Assembly: GCA_021414065.1 (NCBI GenBank)
Contig: JAIOPE010000071.1
Span: 1 to 64,000, forward strand
Length of the DNA stretch: 64,000 nt
Direction: 5' to 3'
DNA from: Planctomycetota bacterium
Lineage (GTDB): Bacteria; Planctomycetota; JAJSAM01; JAJVHW01
Numbering within the stretch: position 1 is the stretch's first letter; the number at the start of each line of letters is the position of its first letter. Below the pieces are notes generated by a model. It was given only the letters and a program-made list of their open reading frames with translations. It did not search any database and was not told the DNA's origin. Positions 34,600 to 45,080 of the stretch are shown in pieces. The translations under genes and the position numbers were made by a program.

Positions 34600-35339
34600 C
34601 CGTCGTGTCCGACGCCGCCCCCTCCGCCTTCGCCACGACCCGGTGGACGGTCGTCGTCGCCGCGGGCTCCACTGACACAGGCGAAGCCCGCGAGGCCCTC
34701 GGCGTGCTTTGCCGCGCGTACTGGATGCCGCTCTACGTGTTCGCGCGGCGCCGCGGGGCCGACGAGGCAACGGCGCAGGACCTCGTGCAGGGGTTCTTCG
34801 CGAAGGTGGTCGAGCGCGGCATCGCGGCGGCGGCGGACCCGGCGCGCGGTCGATTCCGGACGTTCCTGCTCGCGGCGTTCCGCAACTTCGCGGCCGACCA
34901 GCACGATCGCGACGTCGCGGCGAAGCGCGGCGGCGACACGCCCCCGCTCTCTCTCGACGTGGACTTCGCCGACGGTGAGGCGCGGTTCCGCGCGGTGGAG
35001 TCGCACGAGATGACGCCCGAGCGCGCTTTCGAACGGCGGTGGGCGCTCGACCTTCTCTCGACGGCGCTGCGACGCACGATCGCCGAGATCGAGACGTCCG
35101 ACGCGCCCGCCCTCGGGCGCGACCTGCTGCCGTTCGTGGGCGGCCCCGGAGCGGGATCGCCGTACGCCGAGATTGCCGCACGCCACGCCACGACCGAGGG
35201 CGCGGTCAAGACTGCCGTGCATCGCATCCGCCGCGCCTACCGCGGCCACCTTCGGGCCGTCATTCGCGACACGGTCACCACCGATGCCGATGTCGAAGAC
35301 GAGATCCGGGACTTACTCGCTGCCGTCGCTTCCCCGTGA
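34596..35339 (+). CDS. ECF sigma factor paired with a kinase
   Basis: A 247-residue sigma factor. It starts with the signature FATTRWTVV; region 2 has YWMPLYVFARRRGADEATAQ, DLVQGFFAKVVE and the DNA-melting part GRFRTFLLAAFRNFAADQHD; region 4 has YAEIAARHATTEGAVKTAVH, RIRRAYRGHLR. In region 2.2 the usual acidic DAED is ATAQD, with a Thr beside the place where a related sigma factor is known to be phosphorylated. The gene overlaps the kinase stop by four bases. Targets are unknown. Confidence 0.9.
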   Translation: MTVVSDAAPSAFATTRWTVVVAAGSTDTGEAREALGVLCRAYWMPLYVFARRRGADEATAQDLVQGFFAKVVERGIAAAADPARGRFRTFLLAAFRNFAADQHDRDVAAKRGGDTPPLSLDVDFADGEARFRAVESHEMTPERAFERRWALDLLSTALRRTIAEIETSDAPALGRDLLPFVGGPGAGSPYAEIAARHATTEGAVKTAVHRIRRAYRGHLRAVIRDTVTTDADVEDEIRDLLAAVASP

Positions 35340-35410
35340 CTGAGATCGCGCTGCGTGCGCGGGGAATCTCCGTCTGCGCGACGCGGCGCGCGCCGCGGTA
35401 GCCTTTGGAC

Positions 35411-36934
35411 ATGAAGCAATCGTCCCGCCGCGTCCACCGGTTCGCCGTCCTCGGAGTCGCCGCCGCGCTGGCGCTCGGCGTCGCGTCGGGGGCTGCGGTG
35501 GTCTTGCCCGCGGACGACGTGCGGGCGGAGGACGTGCCGGGCGCCGTGGCGTTCTTCGACGCGAAGTTCGCCGTGATGGCGAAGGGGTGCGCCGACAAGC
35601 TGTTCAGCGTCGCGGCCGACGCGAAGGCGCAGCAGTTCTACCAATTCGCGTGCGAGACGGCGCAGCAGGTGATCGACGACTGGGACCCAGACCACGCCGG
35701 GGCGCGGGAGCTGCTCGGGTTCATTCGGCCGCCGAAGTCGAAGGAGTGGGTCGCGGACCCGAAGGCGAACGTCCAGCGCCAGAACATGAAGAACGAGAAG
35801 GAGGCGCAGGCATCGTTCGACGCACGAGTGAAGAAGTGGCGCGAGTCGCGCGCGAAGGTGGACCAGTTCGTCGCGGCGAAGTACGCACAGATCGGCGCGG
35901 AGTGCGCGGCGAAGGGATACGACGAGCAGGCCAAGAAGGCCGCGGAGCGCGCCCTCGCACTCGACACCGACTGCGAGCCGGCGAGAAAGATGCTCGGATA
36001 CGCGCGCATCGGGAAGCTCTGGGTCACGAAGGAGAAGGCCGCGGCGATCACCAAGGCGAGCGAGGGCAAGCCCGTCGAAGGCAAGTCGAAGCTCGAGGAA
36101 GTCCTCGGTGTGTCGCTCAACAAGATTGCTTCGGCGCACTTCCGGGTGGAAGACGAGGGCACGAAGGACGCGCTCGTGGACGCCGTGAAGGGCCTCGAGA
36201 CGATGTACGCGTACTACATGGCCGACATCGGACGCGACCCGACGGAAGACGTGTTCGGCGGGCGCGTGCTGGAACTCTGCGTCGTCTCCAAGAAGGAGAC
36301 GTGGGACAAGTGGGTGGACGGCGTCTCGGGCTTCAAGGACAAGAAGTGGCTGAAGGAGTCGAACACCTACCGGAACCTCGCCGACCTGCGGACGGGAACG
36401 CTCCGCGTCGAGACCGCCGAGCACGTGGACACGCGCGACCCGCTGCTCCACCACGCGGCCCACATCCTGAACTACGTGATCTGGCGCGCGCCGAAGACCG
36501 CGTGGATCGACGAGGGGCTCGCCTACTACTACACGGTGAAGATCCAGGAGACGACGCGCACGCACTGCGTGGCGAAGGAGGACGGCGGCTACGCGCAGGG
36601 CCCCGCCGTCGGCGGCGAGAAGGACTGGACCGTGTCGGAGCGCTGGAAGCCGTTCCTGAAGAACATCGTCGTGAAGAAGTCCGACGTGGAACTGCGCAAG
36701 ATCCTGAACACGCCGCTCGCCACGCTCGACCTGCCCTCGAGCGTGAAGGCGTGGGGCGTGATCTCCTGGATGATGGACGCGAAGCACGACACGTTCGTCG
36801 CGTTCCTGAAGGAGATGAAGGACTGGAAGGAGAACGGCAAGGAGAAGCAGGAAGACGTCCTGCAGCGCCTCTTCGGCACGTCGGTCGAGGCGATCGACGC
36901 GGAGTGGCGGGCGTACGCCGTGCGGGCGTACTGA
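35411..36934 (+). CDS. Exported TPR-like protein with degenerate gluzincin motif
   Basis: A 507-residue secreted protein. Signal peptide FAVLGVAAALALGVASGAAV. The first half is helical and Lys/Ala-rich, with a TPR-like part (AAERALALDTDCEPARKMLG). The second half resembles MA-clan metallopeptidases of the DUF1570 type: HHAAH (encoded 36449-36463) takes the place of HExxH, and WIDEGLAYYY gives the third ligand region. The catalytic Glu of HExxH is His, so peptidase activity is doubtful. A TTG six bases upstream is a weaker start. Confidence 0.7.
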   Translation: MKQSSRRVHRFAVLGVAAALALGVASGAAVVLPADDVRAEDVPGAVAFFDAKFAVMAKGCADKLFSVAADAKAQQFYQFACETAQQVIDDWDPDHAGARELLGFIRPPKSKEWVADPKANVQRQNMKNEKEAQASFDARVKKWRESRAKVDQFVAAKYAQIGAECAAKGYDEQAKKAAERALALDTDCEPARKMLGYARIGKLWVTKEKAAAITKASEGKPVEGKSKLEEVLGVSLNKIASAHFRVEDEGTKDALVDAVKGLETMYAYYMADIGRDPTEDVFGGRVLELCVVSKKETWDKWVDGVSGFKDKKWLKESNTYRNLADLRTGTLRVETAEHVDTRDPLLHHAAHILNYVIWRAPKTAWIDEGLAYYYTVKIQETTRTHCVAKEDGGYAQGPAVGGEKDWTVSERWKPFLKNIVVKKSDVELRKILNTPLATLDLPSSVKAWGVISWMMDAKHDTFVAFLKEMKDWKENGKEKQEDVLQRLFGTSVEAIDAEWRAYAVRAY

Positions 36935-36948
36935 TCGGGCCCGATCAG
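36931..36948. terminator. Palindrome shared by two convergent stops
   Basis: CTGATCGGGCCCGATCAG is a perfect 18-base palindrome. It contains the TGA of the plus-strand gene (36932-36934) and the TGA of vapC (36945-36947), so it could form a hairpin at the end of both transcripts. Confidence 0.45.
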
Positions 36949-37337
36949 ATCAGCTCGACGCGTCTCTTCAGACCCGGCGCGCGGGCGAGTTTGGCGTCGC
37001 GCGTGAGGACCGTGCAGCCGAGACGTTCCGCGAGCGCTACGTACGTGGCGTCGTAGGCGGTCAGGTTGTGCCGCAGTTCCCAAACGCGTGTACGAAGCGA
37101 TCGGTGCGGCCACCGGCGGATTCCGCAGGTGATGAGCCGGGCGACGGCTGCCCCGGCGCGATCCTGGGTGACCTCGCGAGCGAGCACGAGTCGCCGGAAC
37201 GCTTGGAGCACCTCGAGGTCCATCAACTGCGGCGCGTGTACGCGGCGCCCCTCTTGCAGCAGGCGCTCGGCGATCGGCGCCGCCGCGTCCGTCTGCAGCA
37301 GGAACTCGATGACGGCGGAAGCGTCGACGACGATCAA
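36945..37337 (-). CDS. vapC: VapC PIN-domain ribonuclease toxin
   Basis: A 130-residue PIN-domain toxin with all expected acidic residues: D5 in VVDASAVIE, E42 in LMDLEVLQAFR, D96 in TAYDATYVALAE and D114 in VLTRDAKLA. VapC toxins cut tRNA or rRNA. It starts at TTG 37335-37337, which overlaps the antitoxin stop (TTGA); the frame upstream is not coding. This is the only intact VapBC of the window; two other toxins of the same type are truncated. Confidence 0.92.
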   Translation of the reverse strand: MIVVDASAVIEFLLQTDAAAPIAERLLQEGRRVHAPQLMDLEVLQAFRRLVLAREVTQDRAGAAVARLITCGIRRWPHRSLRTRVWELRHNLTAYDATYVALAERLGCTVLTRDAKLARAPGLKRRVELI

Positions 37338-37564
37338 TGCGAGTCTCGGTCCTTCCGGACGAGTTCCGCCACGGAGGATTTCAGTCGCACCGGCGGCAAC
37401 TCGCGCACGGACTCGACCCACTCGTCCATGGGAAGCTCGTCGGCGATGGACTCCAACTCCTCGAGCACGTACGCCGAAAGCGTCATGCCGCGACGCGCGG
37501 CGCGTTCCTTCAGCCGCCGATGGAGTTTCTCGGGGACGTTGCGGACCTGCAGCATCTTGGACAT
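37334..37564 (-). CDS. vapB: VapB/FitA-like antitoxin
   Basis: A 76-residue RHH antitoxin: KMLQVRNVPEKLHRRLKERA, RRGMTLSAYVLEELESIADE and a tail VRLKSSVAELVRKDRDSH. The ATG at 37562-37564 is the start of the RHH strand; longer in-frame starts are not supported. It represses its own operon through a conserved upstream site and neutralises VapC encoded next. Confidence 0.92.
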   Translation of the reverse strand: MSKMLQVRNVPEKLHRRLKERAARRGMTLSAYVLEELESIADELPMDEWVESVRELPPVRLKSSVAELVRKDRDSH

Positions 37565-37579
37565 GCACGGAGCATGCAG

Positions 37580-37599
37580 GCATGTGCGGCGCATGTCAA
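37580..37599 (-). promoter_or_regulatory. Conserved promoter/operator of vapBC
   Basis: Same as the site at 29270-29289 with a single base difference (TTGACATGCG then CCGCACATGC on the minus strand), and at the same 35-base distance from the start codon. TTGACA is a consensus -35 box. Confidence 0.7.
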
Positions 37600-37683
37600 G
37601 GCGCATTCGGAGGCGGTCCGTGTAACCTCCTCGCGCGCCTCCGGAACCGATGGGTGACCACCCGTTCCCCGGAGACGAACGCC

Positions 37684-39446
<1,763 letters not shown>

Positions 39447-39450
<4 letters not shown>

Positions 39451-40175
39451 ACGACGCGTCGGGACCGGCGACGTTCGCGACCACCCGCTGGTCGGTCGTC
39501 CTCGCGGCGGGGGCCGGCGACCCGGGCCGCGCGCGGCCGGCGCTCGAGACGCTCTGCGCCGCGTACTGGTTCCCGCTGTACGCCGACGCGCGGCGCCGCG
39601 GAGCGAGCCGTCATCGCGCCGAGGACGTGGTCCAGGGCTTCTTCGCCGCGCTGCTCGAGAAGGGATGGGTCGGAGACGCCGACCCCGCGCGCGGTCGGTT
39701 CCGGTCGTTCCTGCTCACCGCGTTCCGCCGTTTCGACGCGAAGGAACACGAGCGCGACGTCGCGGCGAAGCGCGGGGGCGGACGGACCGCGCTCTCGCTC
39801 GACTTCGACGACGGCGAGTCGCGGTTCCAGGCCGAGGGGCCGGCCGAACGGGAGCCCGACCGCGCGTTCGAACGTCGCTGGGCGCTCACGCTGCTGGCGC
39901 GGGCGCTCCGCCGCACCTGCGATGCGTGGGCGAGCACCGGCGACCCCCGGACGTTCGCGGCGCTCGTCCCGTTCATCGGTGGCCCGGGCGACGCGCGGCC
40001 GTACGCAGAACTCGCCGAGCGTCTCGGCACGACCGAGGGCGCAGTGAAGGTGGCCGTCCACCGGCTCCGCGTGCGGTATCGCGAGAACCTCCGCGCCGAG
40101 ATCCGCGACACGGTCGCCGACGACGCCGCGGTGGACGACGAGATGCGGCACCTCCGCGAGGCCGTCGCGGAGTAG
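39447..40175 (+). CDS. ECF sigma factor paired with a kinase
   Basis: A 242-residue sigma factor parallel to 34596-35339: FATTRWSVVLAAG at the start, region 2 YWFPLYADARRRGASRHRAE, DVVQGFFAALLEKG and GRFRSFLLTAFRRFDAKEHE, region 4 YAELAERLGTTEGAVKVAVH, RLRVRYRENLR. Here region 2.2 keeps Ala-Glu-Asp (RAEDVVQ), unlike its paralogue. It overlaps the kinase stop by four bases. Target promoters are unknown. Confidence 0.9.
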
Positions 40176-40402
40176 GACGGGCGGTGCCCGCCGGGGCATG
40201 CGCGGACGGTTGCGTGCTGACGGCGCCCGACGACCCGACGCGCATCCTCGTGCTCGGCGCTGCGCTCTCCATCGACAGGGCCCTGAAGGAGCGGCCCCGC
40301 ACGCGGACTGGCATTCCGGACGGATCCGGCGCGGCCGCCGTCGAGGCCGCGGGACTCCGTGTGTCGTTGGTGTAGGCTCTCCCGCATCCGACCGGAGACC
40401 GC

Positions 40403-41536
40403 GTGAACGAAGCCCCGCCAGCCGAAGCCGGAGCCGCCCCACCCGCGCCCGGGAAGAAGCGCGAGTGGTTCCACCGCGGCGTGCTCCGCTCCGGGCTCAT
40501 CGCGATCGCGGTGATCGTCGCGCGACCGACGCCGATGTGCCTGCTCGTCGGCTGGGGGATCGTGGCGGTCGGGTGCGCGATCCATCTCTGGGCGCGCGGA
40601 TGCCTTCGCATCAACCGCGAAGTGACGACGAGCGGGCCGTACCGCTGGGTTCGGAATCCGTTCTACTTCGGCGCGGGCCTCATCGATCTCGGCATCTGCG
40701 TGACCGCGAACCAGCCGTGGCTGACGGTGCCGTACTTCGTGATCTGGTTCCTCACGCACAGGGCGACGATCCGCCGCGAAGAGGCCACGTTGCGCGGGCT
40801 GTTCGGGCCTGCACTCGACGACTTCCGCGCACGCGTGCCCATGCTGATCCCGTGGAAGGGACCGGTCTCCGGCCTGCGGCCGTCGCAGCCGTTCTCGTGG
40901 CAGAACCCCAGCGTGGCGGAGGGGCGTGAGTTCTCGAGGATCGCGCGCGCGTTCGCCGAACCGCTGCTCGTCTACGTGCTGCACGACGCGATCTTCCACC
41001 CGTTCGTCGCGCTCTCCCTCGGGAGCCCGGTCCTCGCGCTGGGCGTGCCAGGGCTCGCGGCGATGTTCGCCGTCGAACGCGCGCTCCTCTTCCGTGTGCG
41101 GTGGGGCAAGCGCCTCGTTCCGGCGTTCGCCCATTCGGTTCCTGCTCAGTTCGTGGCACTCGCGGCGGTTGTCGTGCCCGCGTGCACGATGAGCATCCTG
41201 CCGATTGGCCGGCCGGTCACCGCGGTGCGCGTCGGCGTCGCGCTCTGCGCTGCCGTGCTGCTCTACGCCGCGCTGATGCCGCGGAGCCTCCGGACGTCTG
41301 CGGCGGCGCAGAGAGTCCTCGCGGGTCTCGCCTGCGTTGCCGTCGGCACGCTCGCGATGGAGCCGTGGCTCGGACTGCTCGGGTTCGCCTGGTTCTCCGT
41401 CCTGGCGATCGACGCGGCCGGACGGAGTGCCGACGCGCCCGCGGCGCAGTCCCCGGCGCATCCGTGGCTCGGCCGCTTCGTCGTCGCCGTGATCGTGGTC
41501 GCGGCGGCGGCCGCGGCGCTCCACAAAGTCGCCTGA
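40403..41536 (+). CDS. ICMT/PEMT-like membrane methyltransferase
   Basis: A 377-residue membrane protein. The first half is an isoprenylcysteine carboxyl methyltransferase-like domain with the SAM-binding TTSGPYRWVRNPFYFGAGLI and the late RREEATLRGLFGPALDDFRA segment. The second half adds five or six hydrophobic helices of unknown role. Substrate unknown: phospholipid or isoprenoid methylation are possible. It lies alone between the sigma cassette and the acyl-CoA operon. Confidence 0.75.
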   Translation: MNEAPPAEAGAAPPAPGKKREWFHRGVLRSGLIAIAVIVARPTPMCLLVGWGIVAVGCAIHLWARGCLRINREVTTSGPYRWVRNPFYFGAGLIDLGICVTANQPWLTVPYFVIWFLTHRATIRREEATLRGLFGPALDDFRARVPMLIPWKGPVSGLRPSQPFSWQNPSVAEGREFSRIARAFAEPLLVYVLHDAIFHPFVALSLGSPVLALGVPGLAAMFAVERALLFRVRWGKRLVPAFAHSVPAQFVALAAVVVPACTMSILPIGRPVTAVRVGVALCAAVLLYAALMPRSLRTSAAAQRVLAGLACVAVGTLAMEPWLGLLGFAWFSVLAIDAAGRSADAPAAQSPAHPWLGRFVVAVIVVAAAAAALHKVA

Positions 41537-41712
41537 GGAAAGACGTCCCCGTCAGCCCGCCCCCGGGGCGGATTCGGGCAGCGGCGCCCTCTCGGATAGC
41601 GTCGGCGGTTCCCACGTCGGCGACCTCGCCGCTGGGCCACCGACCATGAAGCGACACGCACCTGTCCACCTCCGCGGGTCTTCGCCCGCTCGTCCCTCGG
41701 GAGACTGACGGC

Positions 41713-42527
41713 ATGGTCGAAATCCCCACCCCGAGTGTGGTCGTGCGCGTCGAAGGCGCCGTCGCGCGCGTCGTCCTCTCGCGGCCCGAGAAGCGCAACG
41801 CGTTCGACGAGGCGCTCATCGACGGGATCGACGCGGCGTTCGCGCGTCTCTCCGCCGACCACGCGGTTCGCGTGATCGTGCTCGAAGGCGAGGGCAAGGC
41901 GTTCTGCGCGGGCGCCGACCTCGAGTGGATGAAGAGCCAGGCCACGGCCACGCTCGAGCAGAACGCGGTCTCGGCCCGGCGCATGGCCGACATGTTCGAC
42001 CGCATCTCGCGGGCGCCGCAGGCCGTCATCGCGAAGGTCCACGGCGCGGCCCTCGGCGGGGGCGCGGGCCTCGTGGCCGTGGCCGACATCGCGGTCGCGT
42101 CCGACACGGCGCAGATCGGCTACACCGAAGCGCGTCTCGGCATCCTGCCCGCGGTGATCTCGCCGTACGTGATCGCGAAGATCGGCCCAGGGCACGCGCG
42201 GCGCTGGTTCGTGACGGGTTCCCGGATGGCCGCTCACGAGGCGCTGCGGATCGGCCTGGTCCACGCGGTCGTCGCGGAGGCCGAGCTCGAATCGGCCGTC
42301 ATGCGCTTCGCGTTCGAGGTCCTTCAGTGCGGGCCGGAAGCCGTCGCGGCCTGCAAGGACATGGTCGAAGCGGTCGCGGGCGCGATGACGATCGCCGCGA
42401 CGACGGAGGACGGACTCGACGTCCTGAAGGACTTCACCGCGGCGCGGATCGCCGAGGCGCGGGTGTCGCCCGAGGGTCAGGAAGGCATGCGCGCCTTCCT
42501 CGAGAAGCGCAAGCCGAGGTGGGCCGA

Positions 42528-42531
<4 letters not shown>
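41713..42531 (+). CDS. Enoyl-CoA hydratase, methylglutaconyl-CoA hydratase-like
   Basis: A 272-residue crotonase-family enzyme. VVLSRPEKRNAFDEALI, the oxyanion segment GKAFCAGADLEWMKSQA, HGAALGGGAGLVAVADIAVA and ARLGILPAVISPYVIAKIG. The ADLEWMK and EARLGILPAVISPYV phrases are typical of LiuC (methylglutaconyl-CoA hydratase) in leucine breakdown. First gene of an operon with biotin carboxylase, BCCP and thioesterase; ATGA overlap with the next gene. Confidence 0.85.
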
Positions 42532-44083
<1,552 letters not shown>

Positions 44084-44087
<4 letters not shown>

Positions 44088-44644
44088 ACCGCCCGATTCG
44101 CCGTCACTACAAGACCGTCGCGGGGCCCGCTCCGGTGGTCCACGACGTGGACCTGCAGATCCACGACGGCGCCATCCGCGGACACATCGACGGCGATGCG
44201 CGCTCGTTCGACGCGCGTCTGCTCCGTCGGCTCGAAGGCGGGTCCGAGATCGCCGTGGTGCTCGACGGCGTCCGCTCGCGGGCGATCGTGCTGCGCGTCG
44301 GCGACCAGGTACACATCTGGATCAACGGGCGCGCCCACCGGTTCCAGGCCGTCACGCCGCGACCCGGCGGAGACGTCGCCGGCGCAGACCAGGGCGACCC
44401 GTTCGCCGCTTCGCCCATGACGGGCGTCGTGCGGCGCGTACTCGTTGCTCCGGGCGACGCCGTGAAGGCCGGGGCCACGCTGTTCGTCGTCGAGGCCATG
44501 AAGATGGAGTTCTCGGTGACGGCTCCGCGCGACGTGGTCGTGGACGACGTCCGCGCCACCGAGGGCACGCGGGTGGACATCCAGCAGGTCGTCATCACGT
44601 TCCGTTCGCCCACCGCGCCGCCGGGAGCCGGAGCGCCCGCATGA
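44084..44644 (+). CDS. Biotin carboxyl carrier protein
   Basis: A 186-residue BCCP. The biotinylation motif VEAMKMEFSVTAP is in the C-terminal lipoyl-like domain (SPMTGVVRRVLVAPGDAVKA). The N-terminal ~100 residues resemble the linker domain found before BCCP in long acyl-CoA carboxylase alpha chains, so the alpha chain has been split in two between this gene and the previous one. GTG start overlaps the carboxylase stop; the stop overlaps the next ATG. Confidence 0.9.
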
Positions 44645-45066
44645 GCGGCGGGGTCTTCGTCACCGACCTGCGCGTTCGGTTCGCCGACGTGGACAACGCC
44701 GGGATCGTCTACTACCCGCGTTTCTTCCACTTCTTCCACGTGGCGATGGAGGAGTTGTTCGAGCGCGAGTTCGGGAAGAACTACCCCGACGTCATTGGCG
44801 TGGACCACGTGGGGTTCCCCGCGGTCCACACCGAGGCCGACTACCGGATGCCGGTCCGCTACGGAGATCGTCCGCACATTCGCGTCTCGTGCGTGCGCAT
44901 CGGCGGCAAGAGTGTCACCTTGCGATATCGTGTGACGCGACCAGCCGACGGCGCGGAGTTCGCCGAGGGCCGGATCACGACTGCGTGCGTGGACATGCGG
45001 ACGTTCACGCCGATGGAAGTGCCGCCCGCGTACCGCGAGTTCTTCTCGCGTTTCCTCGAGAGCTGA
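44641..45066 (+). CDS. Hotdog acyl-CoA thioesterase (4-hydroxybenzoyl-CoA/YbgC type)
   Basis: A 141-residue hotdog-fold enzyme. LRVRFADVDNAGIVYYPRFF carries the catalytic Asp and the typical Y-Y-x-x-F-F; ADYRMPVRYGDRPHIRVSC and TACVDMRTFTPMEVP complete the family order. It hydrolyses a CoA thioester, probably an aromatic or short acyl-CoA. ATGA overlap with the BCCP gene indicates cotranslation. Confidence 0.9.
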   Translation: MSGGVFVTDLRVRFADVDNAGIVYYPRFFHFFHVAMEELFEREFGKNYPDVIGVDHVGFPAVHTEADYRMPVRYGDRPHIRVSCVRIGGKSVTLRYRVTRPADGAEFAEGRITTACVDMRTFTPMEVPPAYREFFSRFLES

Positions 45067-45080
45067 AGGAGCAGACATCG

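Noticed and set aside
35382-35397. CGCGGCGCGCGCCGCG palindrome after the first ECF gene as terminator
   Set aside because: It has no loop and is made only of GC alternation, which is expected by chance in this sequence.
40184-40375. GTG-started 63-codon frame after the second ECF gene (VLTAPDDPTRILVLGA...)
   Set aside because: Some coding-like look but no ribosome binding site, no family and a very short length; not enough to call a gene.
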